Shown here piece after piece: positions 10,168-19,918 of a stretch of DNA of 64,000 bases. Origin of the DNA: Chenggangzhangella methanolivorans (GTDB lineage Bacteria > Pseudomonadota > Alphaproteobacteria > Rhizobiales > Methylopilaceae); contig NZ_CP081869.1 of NCBI RefSeq assembly GCF_019797865.1, positions 4,664,501 to 4,728,500 of the forward strand, in the 5' to 3' direction. Within the stretch, counting starts at the first letter, position 1. The number at the start of each line of letters is the position of its first letter. The position numbers and the translations under genes were made by a program. Below the pieces are notes generated by a model. It searched no databases and was not told the origin of the DNA. It saw only the letters and a program-made list of their open reading frames with translations.

Positions 10168-11303
10168 GGGACGTCCCGCCAGCCATAGATCCAGTCGAGC
10201 CCGCGGATGAGCGCGGCTTCGGGCGCGAGCCTGAGCGCCGCGTTCCTCGCCGCCGCAGCAGCGCCCGACAGATGGTCGATGCGGATCTGGCGGCGGGAAT
10301 TCATCTGGAGTTTCGCCACCCGCATGAGCGCGCCTCCTGATAGGCGTCGAACGGGGCCGGCCCGCCTTCGGCGACCAGGCGCGCCAGAACGACGGCGTCC
10401 TCGATCGCGAAGGCCGCGCCCTGCGCGAGCGAGGGCAGGGCGGCGTGGGCGGCGTCGCCGAGCAGCGCGATGCGGCCGCGCTTCAGGCGCGCGTCGGGCG
10501 AGCGGTCGTGCAGCGTCCAGGGCGTCCAGGTCGGGGTCGCGGCGATCAGCTCGCGGGCGGGCGCCGCCCAGCGCTCGGCGACGTCTGCGGGGCCGGCCAC
10601 GCGGTCGTCGCCGATGATCACGACATTGGCCTCGCGACCCTTGCGCACCGGATAGAGAACGAGATGCGCCTTGGGCCCGAGCCACACGGTCACCTCGCGC
10701 ATGTCGAAGGCGCTCGGGACGGCGCTCGCGGGCAGCACGGCGCGCCAGGCCTTGAGGCCGGCGCCTGCGACCGCAGTCGGCAGTTTTACCGCGCGGCGCA
10801 CGACGGAGCGCAGCCCGTCGCAACCCGCGAGCCATGCGCCTTCGACCGGTTCCGAGCCCTTGTCCGTCACGGTCTCGATCGCGACGCCGCTCGCCGTCTC
10901 CTCGACGGCGCGGATCTCGGTCCCGAGCAAGATCTCGGTCATGCCCGCGGCCGCGACGGCTTCGGCGAGCGCCGCTGAGGTCCGCGCGGTGGACGACTCG
11001 GTAAGGCGCTCCCCAGCGGCGTTCGGCGCTCGCTCCGAGCGTCACGCGCTTCAGCCGGCTTCCTGTGAGGGCGTCGCAGATCGAGACACCCTCGGGCCGC
11101 GTCGCGACCGCGTCGAGCGCCGCTCCTAGGCCAAGCCCCTCCAGCACGCGGCCGGCGTTGGGCGAAAGCTGAACGCCGGCGCCGGCCTCTTCAAGGACGG
11201 GCGCGCGTTCGAACAGTCTTGACGTCACGCCCCGGCGCGCGAGCGCAAGCGCGAGCGTCAACCCTGCGATTCCCCCGCCTGCGATCAGCGCGGGGCCTTG
11301 CAT
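10152..11303 (-). CDS. FAD-dependent monooxygenase (two frameshifts)
   Basis: A flavoprotein hydroxylase of the UbiH/salicylate hydroxylase type. The start MQGPALIAGGGIAGLTLA carries the GxGxxG dinucleotide fold; GDAAHAALPSLAQGAAFAIED is the second FAD-binding motif. Two frameshifts split it: near 10975 (after the VVHRADLS stretch) and near 10335 (after AYQEAR). Each is repaired by adding one base. The rebuilt protein is about 384 residues, typical for the family. The substrate is unknown. The stop codon lies within a REP-like repeat. The gene starts six bases after a CHCC zinc-finger gene, so the two are probably co-transcribed. Confidence 0.85.
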   Translation of the reverse strand: MQGPALIAGGGIAGLTLALALARRGVTSRLFERAPVLEEAGAGVQLSPNAGRVLEGLGLGAALDAVATRPEGVSICDALTGSRLKRVTLGASAERRWGAPYRVVHRADLSGARRSRRGRGHDRDLARDRDPRRRGDGERRRDRDRDGQGLGTGRRRMARGLRRAALRRAPRGKTADCGRRRRPQGLARRAARERRPERLRHARGDRVARAQGASRSLSGAQGSRGQCRDHRRRPRGRPRRRRRALGGARPRADRRDPDLDALDAARPLARRAPEARPHRAARRRRPRRPALARAGRGLRDRGRRRSGAPGRRRRAGPVRRLSGGALMRVAKLQMNSRRQIRIDHLSGAAAAARNAALRLAPEAALIRGLDWIYGWRDVPLSRT

Positions 11304-11308
11304 CGGCC

Positions 11309-11557
11309 TCAGGCCTCGGCGGGCGGGCGCATCAGGCAGCCGGCCGGCTCGGACTGGTCGGCGTGCAGCTTGCCGTCGAACTTGTAGAGCGTCGAGCAGT
11401 AGGGGCAGACGATCTCGTGGTCGCCGCCCATGTCGAGGAAGACATGCGGGTGGTCGAAGGGCGGGTTCGCGCCCACGCACATGAACTCGTGCGCCCCGAT
11501 GTGGATGACGGAAACGCCCGCGTCGTTGGCGAAATGCGGGATCGCGTGATCGGCCAT
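11309..11557 (-). CDS. CHCC-type zinc-finger domain protein
   Basis: An 82-residue protein with the zf-CHCC domain found in the complex I subunit NDUFS6 and in small bacterial relatives. Potential zinc ligands are seen in FMCVGANPPFDHPHVF and in CPYCSTLYKFDG, giving the C-H-C-C pattern. It starts MADHAIPHFANDAGV with GGAG upstream. In alphaproteobacteria such proteins are usually annotated only as zinc-finger domain proteins; a role in complex I assembly is possible but not shown here. It sits five bases ahead of the monooxygenase gene. Confidence 0.85.
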   Translation of the reverse strand: MADHAIPHFANDAGVSVIHIGAHEFMCVGANPPFDHPHVFLDMGGDHEIVCPYCSTLYKFDGKLHADQSEPAGCLMRPPAEA

Positions 11558-11612
11558 GGCGGCTCCTTCGATGCGTTCCGCGAGGCTTACGAAAACTGGG
11601 GGAGGGCGGCAA

Positions 11613-11756
11613 GCGGAGACGAACTGCGTGCTTCGAGACGCCGTCTTCGACGGCTCCTCAGCATGAGGGAGGCTGGCGGTTTCCAGAGCTCAATCGGTCC
11701 TCATGCTGAGGAGCGGCCGGGAGGCCGCGTCTCGAAGCACGCCGTTCGTCTCCGCA
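11613..11756. repeat. Long imperfect inverted repeat (tcctcatgctgagg type)
   Basis: The left arm near 11613-11643 (GCGGAGACGAACTGCGTGCT and on) pairs with the right arm near 11721-11756, which ends CGTTCGTCTCCGC. Inside, CTCAGCATGAGG at 11657 pairs with CCTCATGCTGAGG at 11699. This differs from the REP-like family and looks like a second class of intergenic hairpin element, placed between two divergent genes. Confidence 0.7.
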
Positions 11757-11832
11757 GCCCTGCCTTGCATGCCAAACCTTCCGCAGCCGCCTCGCCCTCG
11801 CTATAGACCTTCGCGACTTCGAGGGAGCGCCC

Positions 11833-12585
11833 ATGCCGAGTTTCCACCATGACGGAATCGAGATCGCGTTCCGCGACGAAGGCGCCGGCGACCCGATCCT
11901 GCTGATCCACGGCTTCGCCTCCTCGATCGACGTCAACTGGGTCGGTCCCGGCTGGTTCGACGCGCTGAAGAAGGACGGCCGCCGAGTCATCGCGATCGAC
12001 AACCGCGGTCACGGCGCGAGCGAAAAGCTCTATGATCCGGCGTTCTACGGCGCGGATCTCATGGCCGGCGACGCGCTCGCGCTGCTCGACCATCTCGAGA
12101 TCGGGCGCGCGGACGTCATGGGCTACTCGATGGGCGCGCGCATCACCGCGCTGATGGCGATCAACAACGGCGAGCGCCTGCGCTCGGCGATCCTCGGCGG
12201 CATGGGCGAGGGGCTCCTGCGCGGCGCGCCCAACGCCGACGCGATCGCCGAGGGTCTCATCGCGCCCTCGGTCGACGACGTCGTGAACCCGATGGCCAAG
12301 ATGTTCCGCCGCTTCGCCGAGGCGACGGGCTCGGACCGCAAGGCGCTCTCGGCCTGCATGCGCATGCAGCGCTCGCTGGTCGACGAGAAGATGCTCCAGA
12401 AGATCGCCGTTCCGACGCTCGTCGCGGTGGGGACCGAGGACGAAGTGTCGGGCGATCTCGACGCGCTTGTGGCGCTTATCCCCAACGCCGAGGCCTTGCC
12501 GATCCCGCGGCGCGACCACAATCGCGCAGTGGGCGACAAGGTTTACAAGGACGGGGTCTTGTCGTTCCTCGCGGCGCGACCTTAA
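11833..12585 (+). CDS. Alpha/beta-fold hydrolase
   Basis: A 250-residue alpha/beta hydrolase. LLIHGFASS at about residues 23-31 forms the oxyanion loop, DNRGHGASEK follows, and MGYSMGARI at about 96-104 is the nucleophile elbow. GTEDEVSG near 198-205 and the RRDHNRAVGD stretch near 231-236 provide the likely acid and histidine. The ATG at 11833 follows GAGGGAGCGCCC. The gene stands alone between a repeat and cysE. Its substrate cannot be read from sequence. Confidence 0.87.
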   Translation: MPSFHHDGIEIAFRDEGAGDPILLIHGFASSIDVNWVGPGWFDALKKDGRRVIAIDNRGHGASEKLYDPAFYGADLMAGDALALLDHLEIGRADVMGYSMGARITALMAINNGERLRSAILGGMGEGLLRGAPNADAIAEGLIAPSVDDVVNPMAKMFRRFAEATGSDRKALSACMRMQRSLVDEKMLQKIAVPTLVAVGTEDEVSGDLDALVALIPNAEALPIPRRDHNRAVGDKVYKDGVLSFLAARP

Positions 12586-12693
12586 TCCTCCCTTCAGGCC
12601 GGCTTGATCTTCTCTCTGGGGAAGCGAGCGGCATATGCTATGGGTCTCCCGTCCTCTCTGGAGGCCATCCTCTCGAATGAAAGAGCGGGCGCC

Positions 12694-13518
12694 ATGGCGA
12701 AGCTTGCGCGCATCGACAATCAGAACCTGAAGACGCTGGACCCGGTCTGGGCGCGCATCCGCGCCGAGGCCGAGGACGTCATCCGGCGCGAGCCGGAGCT
12801 CGGCGGCTTCATCACCTCCACGGTGCTGAACCACGATCGGCTCGAGCGCGCCGTCGGTTCGCGTTTCGCCGCGCGGCTCGACCACGTCGACGTGCCGCGC
12901 GCCTTGATCTGGCAGGCCTTCGAGGAGGCGACCGAGAGCGATCCCGAGATCGGGCAGGCGATCCGCGCCGATCTCAACGCGGTCGTCGAACGCGACGCCG
13001 CCGCGCACCGGGCGATCGAGCCGCTGCTGCACTTCAAGGGCTTTCACGCCATCCAGGCCCATCGCCTCGCCCATTGGCTCTGGAAGCAGGGCCGGCGCGA
13101 CTTCGCGCTCTACATCCAGAGCCGCGCCTCCAACGTGTTCCAGGTCGACGTCCATCCGGCCGCGCCATTCGGCAAGGGCGTGTTCTTCGACCACGCCACC
13201 GGCGTCGTGATCGGCGAGACCGCGGTCGTCGGCGACAACGTCTCGCTGCTCCATGGCGTGACGCTCGGCGGCACCGGCAAGTCCGACCAGGACCGCCATC
13301 CGAAGATCCGCAACGGCGTGCTGATCGGCGCGGGCGCGTCGATCCTCGGCAACATCGAGATCGGCCATTGCTCGCGCGTCGCCGCGAACTCCGTGGTGCT
13401 GCGCGACGTGCCGCCGAACGTCACCGTAGCGGGCATCCCCGCGCGCATCGTCGGCGCGAGCCCCTGCGCGGAGCCCGCCCAGTCGATGGACCAGGTGTTC
13501 TACGACGCTGGGATTTGA
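12694..13518 (+). CDS. cysE: Serine O-acetyltransferase
   Basis: Acetylates L-serine with acetyl-CoA, the first step of cysteine synthesis. The 274-residue protein has the N-terminal helical SATase domain (DPVWARIRAEAEDVIRREPE) and a left-handed beta-helix of hexapeptide repeats including HATGVVIGETAVVGDNVSL and GGTGKSDQDRHPKI. The tail after VAGIPARIVG would carry the site for feedback by cysteine or for binding CysK, ending in FYDAGI; a terminal Ile is what CysK binding needs. The ATG at 12694 is chosen over one at 12604, because the family begins close to it and GAGCGGGCG precedes it. Confidence 0.95.
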   Translation: MAKLARIDNQNLKTLDPVWARIRAEAEDVIRREPELGGFITSTVLNHDRLERAVGSRFAARLDHVDVPRALIWQAFEEATESDPEIGQAIRADLNAVVERDAAAHRAIEPLLHFKGFHAIQAHRLAHWLWKQGRRDFALYIQSRASNVFQVDVHPAAPFGKGVFFDHATGVVIGETAVVGDNVSLLHGVTLGGTGKSDQDRHPKIRNGVLIGAGASILGNIEIGHCSRVAANSVVLRDVPPNVTVAGIPARIVGASPCAEPAQSMDQVFYDAGI

Positions 13519-13558
13519 CGGTTTCCAATTGGCTGCGTGAGCCGAAGAGGCCGCTGAT

Positions 13559-13687
13559 CTCCCTGCGCCGCGGCGGCGGGGAGGGTGGCCCTGAGCGGTA
13601 GCGAAGGGTCGGGTAGGGACTTGGAGCGTAAAGCTCAATCCTGAAGCCCACCCCGCCCTTACCCTCCCCTGTCCCAGGGAAGGGAGG
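13559..13687. repeat. Imperfect inverted repeat, purine-rich type
   Basis: The segment has GGCGGGGAGGGTGGCCCTGAG near its left end and CCACCCCGCCCTTACCCTCCCC near its right end, with further partial pairing between. This is a known look for GC-rich intergenic repeats, distinct from the REP-like and tcctcatgctgagg types. It lies between cysE and glnE. Confidence 0.5.
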
Positions 13688-13787
13688 CGACTCATGTCGC
13701 GGTTCGCTTCCAGTTGAACCCCTCCGAACGCCGTCTTGCGCGCGCCACATCCATCGCACAACCCTTCCGGCCAGGGAGGAGCGAACG

Positions 13788-16755
13788 ATGGCGGCGAGAT
13801 CGTCGGCGCGAAAAAAGACCCAGGCCCGGCTGGACGAGGATGCGCTCGCCTCGCGGTTGGTCGCGGCCCCGGTGGTCGAGCATCGCCGAGACGCGCGCGA
13901 AAGGCTGGATGGGCTGCTCGACGAGGACGAGGGCGGGGAGCTCGCGCCCCTTGTCGCGCTTGAGCCCGTGCGGGCCCTGCTCGAGGGCGTCGCGGACGGC
14001 TCGCCGTTCCTCTGGGGGCTGATCAACCGCGATCCCGCGCGCGCCGCCCATCTGCTTTCGCGCCCGCCCGAGGAGCGGCTCGACGAGATCGTCGCCGGCA
14101 TGGCCGAGGCGGCGGCGGCCGAGGACCGTTCCGAGCTCGGGGCCATGTTGCGCCGGGGCCGCGCCGAGGCGGCGCTTCTGATCGCGCTCGCGGATCGGCG
14201 GCGTGTGGGAGGCGGCCCGCGTGGTGGCGGCGATCTCGCAAGTCGCGGAAGCCGCGATCCGCGCGGCGACCCGATCGGCGCTCGCCGACGCGCATGAGGC
14301 CGGGCGGCTGAGGTTGCGCGATCCGGAAAATCCCGAGACGGGCTCGGGCCTGTTCGTGCTCGGCATGGGCAAGCTCGGCGCGGCGGAGCTCAATTATTCC
14401 TCCGACGTCGACCTCATCGTGTTCTACGACGCCGAGGTGATCCAGGCGGCGGAGGGCGAGGAGCCCACCACCCTCTTCGTGCGCGTCGCCCAGACCATGG
14501 CCAAGCTCCTGCAGGAGCGCACCGCCGACGGCTATGTGGCGCGCGTCGACCTTAGACTGCGGCCGGATCCGGGCTCCACTCCCGTCGCGATCTCGCGGGA
14601 CGCCGCGCTGTCCTATTACGAGAGCGTCGGCCAGAACTGGGAGCGCGCGGCCATGATCAAGGCGCGCGTGGTGGCGGGCGACGCGGCGGCGGGCGAGGCG
14701 TTTCTCGCCGAGCTCCGCCCCTTCGTCTGGCGGCGCTCGCTCGACCATGCGGCCATCGCCGACATCCACGCGATGAAGCGCCAGATCCACGCCCACAAGG
14801 GCCACGGCGCGATCGCGGTCGAGGGCCACAATCTCAAGCTCGGCCGCGGGGGCATTCGCGAGATCGAGTTCTTCGTGCAGACCCAGCAGCTTGTGGCCGG
14901 CGGCCGAAATCCGGCCTTAAGATCGCGCGCCACTGTGGAGACCCTCGCGGATCTCGCCGACGCCGGATGGATCGACGCCAAGGCCCGCGACGAGCTGACC
15001 GAGGCCTACTGGTTCCTGCGCGGGCTCGAGCATCGCCTCCAGATGGTGGAGGACGCCCAGACCCATACGCTTCCGGACGCAGACGAGGCCCTGCTGCGCT
15101 TCGCTCATTTCGCCGGCTATGAAAGTCGCGACGCCTTCGCCAAGGCGCTGACGCGGCGGCTGAAGACGGTGCAGCGGCACTATGCGCGCTTGTTCGAGGA
15201 TGCGCCGGGGCTCGCCTCCGAGATCGGCAGCCTCGTCTTCACCGGCAAGGAGGACGATCCCGACACGCTGAAGACGATCGCGGGCCTCGGCTACGCCGAG
15301 CCGGCCTCGGTCGCAGCTACCGTGCGCGGCTGGCATCATGGCCGCTACCCCTCGATGCACAGCGGCCGTGCGCGCGAGCTCCTGACGGAGCTCACCCCGA
15401 CGCTGCTCGAGACGTTCGGGCGGTCCGGCCGGCCGGACGCGGCGATCAACGGCCTCGACAAGGTGCTGGAACGCACGACCGGCGGCGTGGCGCTGCTCGC
15501 GCTGATGCGCGCCCATCCCGAGATCCTGAACCTTCTCGCCGTCGTGCTGGGCGCCGCGCCGCGCCTCGCCGAAACGCTCGCCCGACGCCCGCGGGTGCTC
15601 GACGCGCTGCTCGACCCGGCCTTCTTCGGCCACCTGCCGAGCCGCGAGGAGGTCGCCACGAGGGTGGAGCAGGCGCTCGGCGAGGCGATTTCCTATGAGG
15701 ACATGCTCGACCGCGCCCGCATCGTGGGCCAGGAGCTCAACACGCTCATCGGCCTGCGCGTGGCGTCCGGCACAGTCGCGGCCGATCAGGCCGGCTTCGC
15801 CTATGCGCGCGTCGCCGACGTCCTGGTCGGCGCCCTGTTCGACCGCGTGGAGGCCGAGCTCGCCCGCGTCCACGGGAGGGTGAAGGGCGGGGCCGCCGCG
15901 GTGGTGGCGCTCGGCAAGCTCGGCGGCGAGGAGATGACGGCCGCCTCCGATCTCGACCTGATCCTTCTCTACGAGCATCCGGACGGCGCGCTCGAGACCG
16001 GCGGCGACCGCCCGATCGCGCCCGCGCAGTTCTTCGCCCGGCTCACCCAGCGGCTGGTCGCGGCCCTGTCCGCGCCGACCGCCGAGGGCGTGCTCTACGA
16101 GGTCGACTTCCGGCTGCGCCCCTCTGGCCGCGCCGGCCCGCTGGCGACGCGCCTGAAGGCGTTCGAGAGCTACCAGAAGGACGAGGCGGAGACCTGGGAG
16201 CACATGGCGCTCTCGCGCGCCCGCGTGGTGGCCGGGCCGCTCGCCTTCCGCCGCACGGTCGGCCGGGCGATCGGCAAGGCGCTGACCATCAAGCGCGACC
16301 GCAAGCAGGTCTCCAAGGACGTGCGCGCGATGCGCGCGCTGCTCGACAAGGAGAAGGGCGGCGGCGGCCCCTGGAACCTGAAGCATGCGCCGGGCGGGCT
16401 GGTGGACATCGAATTCGTGGCGCAGGCGCTGCAGCTCGCTTATGCGCACGACAAGCCCGGCGTCCTCTACACCGTGACCGCGCCGGCGCTCGATCGCTCG
16501 CGCGAGCAGAAGGTGCTCGAGGAAGCCGACTGGGACGCGTTGAAAAGCGCCGCGCGGCTCCAGCTCGACCTCACCCAGGCGCTGCGGCTCGCGCTCGAGG
16601 GGCCGTTCGATCCCGACGAGGCGGGCGAGGGCCTGAAGCAGTTCCTGGCGCGCGTCGGCGCGGCGCCGGACTTCAAGACGCTGACGGCCCGGCTCGTCGA
16701 CGAGCAGAAGGCGGCGAGGAAGGCGTTCGAGCGGGTGACGAAGGCGCTCGGTTGA
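13788..16755 (+). CDS. glnE: Bifunctional glutamine synthetase adenylyltransferase/adenylyl-removing enzyme (frameshifted)
   Basis: Adds AMP to, and removes it from, glutamine synthetase in response to PII. Two nucleotidyltransferase domains are visible: GMGKLGAAELNYSSDVDL (deadenylylation half) and ALGKLGGEEMTAASDLDL (adenylylation half), each followed by helical GlnD_UR_UTase-type domains. The frame breaks near 14199, between LIALAD and GGVWEAARV, where adding one base restores the family sequence. The rebuilt length is about 988 residues, normal for alphaproteobacteria. The ATG at 13788 follows AGGGAGGAGCG. The defect is most likely a sequence error. Confidence 0.95.
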
Positions 16756-16817
16756 TTGACGGTGGCGGCGTCGTCCCCGAAGACCCATACTGTTCCAGCT
16801 GGACTGAGGAGCAAGTG

Positions 16818-17093
16818 ATGGACGATCCTCGCACGGTCGCGCTGTCGGAAGATCAGGCCGCGTTCGTCGACGGCCTTGTCGCTTCCGGCGTTTACCAGAA
16901 CGAGGGCGAGGTCATTCGCGCCGGTCTCGACGCATTGCGGACGCGCGAGGGCGAGCTCGCAGAGTGGCTGGCGCGCGAAGTGACGCCGGTGATCGAAGCG
17001 CTCGAAGCCGATCCGTCCCGCGCGATTCCTGCCGAAGACGTCTTCGCCGAGCTTCGTGCGCGTCACGCCGCGCGGTTCGATCAAGACGCATGA
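16818..17093 (+). CDS. parD: ParD-like type II antitoxin
   Basis: A 91-residue protein. Its first half is a ribbon-helix-helix DNA-binding fold: VALSEDQAAFVDGLVASG forms the strand and first helix and NEGEVIRAGLDALR the second. The C-terminal half is a flexible charged tail that would neutralise the toxin. The ATG at 16818 has TGAGGAGC upstream; an upstream ATG at 16752 would overlap the glnE stop and lacks the RHH register. The toxin gene overlaps its stop as ATGA, the usual arrangement for an autoregulated operon. Confidence 0.9.
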   Translation: MDDPRTVALSEDQAAFVDGLVASGVYQNEGEVIRAGLDALRTREGELAEWLAREVTPVIEALEADPSRAIPAEDVFAELRARHAARFDQDA

Positions 17094-17404
17094 CGCCGCG
17101 GCGAGTCGAGATCTCGCCAGAAGCAGCCAGCGATCTCTACAGCATCCATAGATGGATCGCGGATGCAGGATCACGCCAGAACGCGTCGAGCTTCATAAGC
17201 AAGATCGAGCGCTTCTGCCTCAACCTGGCGACGGCGCCTGAGCGCGGCAGACGGCTTCGCATCTATGGCGACCGTCACATTCGGGCGGTGGGGTTTCGAC
17301 GGCAGGCGACGGTGCTGTTTCGCGTGGAGCCCGACCGCGTCACCATCTTGCGCGTCCATCGCGCAGGCATGGATTGGGCCGCCGATTTTCCGCAGGAGAG
17401 CTGA
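17090..17404 (+). CDS. parE: ParE/RelE-fold toxin
   Basis: A 104-residue protein of the RelE/ParE superfamily. It opens VEISPEAASDLYSIHRWIAD, typical of ParE, and closes with RRQATVLFRVEPDRVTILRV, the conserved last strands. ParE members poison DNA gyrase; this activity is inferred from the family only. It overlaps the antitoxin stop by four bases and converges with the kinase gene, whose stop is eight bases away. Confidence 0.9.
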   Translation: MTPRRVEISPEAASDLYSIHRWIADAGSRQNASSFISKIERFCLNLATAPERGRRLRIYGDRHIRAVGFRRQATVLFRVEPDRVTILRVHRAGMDWAADFPQES

Positions 17405-17411
17405 GGCCGCC

Positions 17412-19724
17412 TTACGCGATCTTCTCTTCCGCGCCGAGCGTGACGTCGGCCCGCGCCGGAAGGCGGATCAGCACCACGGTGCCGACCCCGACGGTCGAGC
17501 GGATGCGCATCGATCCGCCATGCAGTTCTGCGAGCGAGCGCGCGATGGCGAGGCCGAGGCCCGACCCCTTGTGGCTCTTCGAGAACTGGTTCTCGACCTG
17601 CTCGAAGGGTCGTCCAAGCTTCTCGATGGCGTCCTTCGAGATGCCGATCCCGGTGTCCTCGATATAGAGGTTCATGGCGTCGCCGACCGAGCGGGTGCGG
17701 ATCGTCACGCGCCCGCCCGCCGGCGTGAACTTCACGGCGTTGGAGAGAAGGTTCAGCAGGATCTGCTTCAGCGCGCGACGGTCGACCTCCACGGTCACGC
17801 CGCAGGCGGCCTCGGCGCGCAGCGCGATCGACTTCTCCTCGGCCTTCGGCGTGATGACGCGCATGGCGTCCATCACCACCTTGTCGATGTCGACCGTCTC
17901 GCGGGCGATCATGAAGCGGCCGGCCTCGATCTTCGACATGTCGAGAATGTCGGAGATGACGTCGAGCAGATACTGGCCGCTCTCGCGAATGTCGCCGGCG
18001 TATTCGGCGTATTTCTCAGAGCCGAGCGGGCCGAACAGGCCCGACACCATGATCTCGGAGAAGCCCAGGATCGCGTTCAGCGGCGTGCGGAGCTCGTGGG
18101 AGATGTTGGCGAGGAAGTCGGACTTCGCCTTCGAGGCGAGCTCGGCCTCGCTCTTCTGCTCGGCGTATTTCTCGGCGAGGTCGGCGAGCTGCTGGGCCTG
18201 GACCTCGAGCGTCTGGCGCGACTTCCGCAGGTCCGCGACATTGGCCATCAGGGCCTTCTCGCTGTCCATCAGGCGTTCTTCCTGACGCTTCAGCGAGGTG
18301 ATGTCGGTGCCGACCGACACGAAGCCGCCGTCCTTGGTGCGGCGCTCGTTGATGCGCAGCCAGCGGCCGTCCTCGATCTGGGCCTCGAACGACCGGGCGC
18401 CGTCCTCGACGCGCCCGTCGGGGCGCACGGAGTTGACGATGACCGGCTGGCGGCCCGCCGCGATGATGTCGGCCCGCGCCGCGCCGGGCGTCACGGACTC
18501 GTCGCCGAGCTCGTAGAGCTGCTGGAACTTCGAATTGCAGGTCACGAGCCGGTTGCCGGCGTCCCACAGCACGAAGGCCTCGGAGATGGTCTCGATGGCG
18601 TCGCGCAGGCGCATGTCGGCGGTCGCGGTGCGTTCGGCGAGCGTGCGGTGCTCGGTGACGTCGACGCAGATGCCGATGAGGCGCAGCCCGTCGTCCTGAC
18701 GGTCGCGAACCACCTCGGCGCGGGCGCGCAGCCACTTCCATTCGCCGTCGGCGTTGCGGGCGCGGAACACGCGGTCGATGTTGACGGCGCGCCCGCAGAC
18801 GATCTCGTCGGCGAGGCCGTAGAGGTCGATGTCGTCGGCGTGGGCGATGGCGTTGAACTCGCCGAACGACACCAGCTCGTCGCGTGGCGGATAACCCAGC
18901 ATCTCGAACAGCGAGCGCGACCAGAAGATGCGCCCGCGCGCCACGTCCCAGTCGAACAGGCCGCAATGGCCGCGCGAGAGCGCCGTTTCGTTGCGGACCT
19001 GAACGCGCTCGTAGACGTCGTCGACGCGGCGCGTGCGGCTCGATTGCCAGTGGAACGCGAAGCCGAGCAGAGCCAGCACGAAGCCGGTGGAGGCGTAGAC
19101 CGTGACGGTCGAGCGCGTCTGCGCCCGCCAGGCCGCCAGCGCGTCGTCGACGCCCTGCACCACGGCGATCTGGCCGGGCCGGCCGGTCAGGTTCCGCACG
19201 GTGGCGAGCGCCGCCGCGCCGTCGGGCAGGGTGAGCTTCATGACGCCGGCGCGCTCGCCGAAGGTGGTGAGCGGCTGCGCGGGTCCGAGCAGGGTGACGA
19301 GGTCGGCGGGCGGCTGGCCTTCGGGGGCGCCGGCGACCGCGACGACGCGGCCGGTCTCGTCGGCGAGGTAGAGCTTGCGGCCGCGTTCGGCGGCGTTGCG
19401 TGGCAGGGCGGCGACGAGCGCCTCGCCGAAGTCGCGGGCGTCCTGATGCTTGCTGACGCGGGGGGCCTCGTAGGCCGCGATCGCCGCGAGCGCGCCGAGA
19501 TCGTCGGCCGCGGCCTCGAGCGTCTGGTTGCGGGCGTCTATCGTCTGGATCGCGACGACGCCTGCGAGGGTGATGAGGAACAGCACGATGAGCGCCGGGA
19601 CGAGGCGCCTCAGCACGGGCTCGGCGGCGAGGATGCGGCGATGGGCGGGGGCGAACCACGCCGTCGTCTGGTCTCGCATTTCGCGACGACGCACGAATAG
19701 TCCCGCCACGGTGGCGCGCGCCAT
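17412..19724 (-). CDS. PAS-domain sensor histidine kinase, PleC/DivJ type
   Basis: A 770-residue inner-membrane kinase. The first transmembrane helix is LVPALIVLFLITLAGVVAI near residues 40-58 and the second TVYASTGFVLALLGFAF near 205-221, enclosing a periplasmic sensor domain. Three PAS-like segments follow. The H-box is FLANISHELRTPLNAILGFS, the N-box LLNLLSNAVKFTP, with DTGIGISKD and GSGLGLAIARS ATPase motifs. The NAILGFSEIM and DMSKIEAGR wording matches PleC/DivJ kinases that control DivK and so CtrA. The ATG at 19722-19724 follows GGAAGGA. A TTAA-N7-TTAA site lies 108 bases upstream. Which of PleC, DivJ or PdhS it equals is not settled. Confidence 0.85.
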   Translation of the reverse strand: MARATVAGLFVRRREMRDQTTAWFAPAHRRILAAEPVLRRLVPALIVLFLITLAGVVAIQTIDARNQTLEAAADDLGALAAIAAYEAPRVSKHQDARDFGEALVAALPRNAAERGRKLYLADETGRVVAVAGAPEGQPPADLVTLLGPAQPLTTFGERAGVMKLTLPDGAAALATVRNLTGRPGQIAVVQGVDDALAAWRAQTRSTVTVYASTGFVLALLGFAFHWQSSRTRRVDDVYERVQVRNETALSRGHCGLFDWDVARGRIFWSRSLFEMLGYPPRDELVSFGEFNAIAHADDIDLYGLADEIVCGRAVNIDRVFRARNADGEWKWLRARAEVVRDRQDDGLRLIGICVDVTEHRTLAERTATADMRLRDAIETISEAFVLWDAGNRLVTCNSKFQQLYELGDESVTPGAARADIIAAGRQPVIVNSVRPDGRVEDGARSFEAQIEDGRWLRINERRTKDGGFVSVGTDITSLKRQEERLMDSEKALMANVADLRKSRQTLEVQAQQLADLAEKYAEQKSEAELASKAKSDFLANISHELRTPLNAILGFSEIMVSGLFGPLGSEKYAEYAGDIRESGQYLLDVISDILDMSKIEAGRFMIARETVDIDKVVMDAMRVITPKAEEKSIALRAEAACGVTVEVDRRALKQILLNLLSNAVKFTPAGGRVTIRTRSVGDAMNLYIEDTGIGISKDAIEKLGRPFEQVENQFSKSHKGSGLGLAIARSLAELHGGSMRIRSTVGVGTVVLIRLPARADVTLGAEEKIA

Positions 19725-19754
19725 CGCAGTTCCTTCCGACCCGAAAGAGACCTT

Positions 19755-19790
19755 AAGTCGATTCGCGAACCCCGCTCGTCGAATCGACTT
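19755..19790. promoter_or_regulatory. Inverted repeat upstream of the PleC-like kinase
   Basis: AAGTCGATTCG at 19755-19765 is repeated inverted as CGAATCGACTT at 19780-19790, an 11-bp perfect stem with a 14-base loop. It lies 31 bases before the kinase start codon, so it would fall in the 5' leader or core promoter. It could be a regulator site or a leader hairpin. Confidence 0.45.
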
Positions 19791-19831
19791 CAGTATTAGA
19801 ATCAATACGCAGGGTCTCTGTCCAGCGGGAA

Positions 19832-19846
19832 TTAAACGTCCGTTAA
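19832..19846. promoter_or_regulatory. Predicted CtrA-binding site
   Basis: TTAA-ACGTCCG-TTAA is an exact match to the CtrA consensus TTAA-N7-TTAA. It lies 108 bases before the kinase start codon and 73 bases from the pepN stop. In GC-rich DNA with very few TTAA words this is unlikely to be chance. A CtrA site ahead of a kinase that acts on the CtrA pathway would make a feedback loop. Confidence 0.65.
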
Positions 19847-19918
19847 TTACTTCTCGTGGTGTCGCCAAAAAGACGAGTCGGATGAATCACTTGGCGGCCT
19901 TGTACGGAAGAACCCGTA

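Noticed and set aside
11701-13761. A minus-strand open frame of 686 codons opposite the hydrolase and cysE
   Set aside because: It covers two well-supported plus-strand genes and a repeat; composition is that of antisense GC-rich sequence.
14917-16788. A minus-strand open frame of 623 codons opposite glnE
   Set aside because: Antisense shadow of glnE, whose domains are clear.
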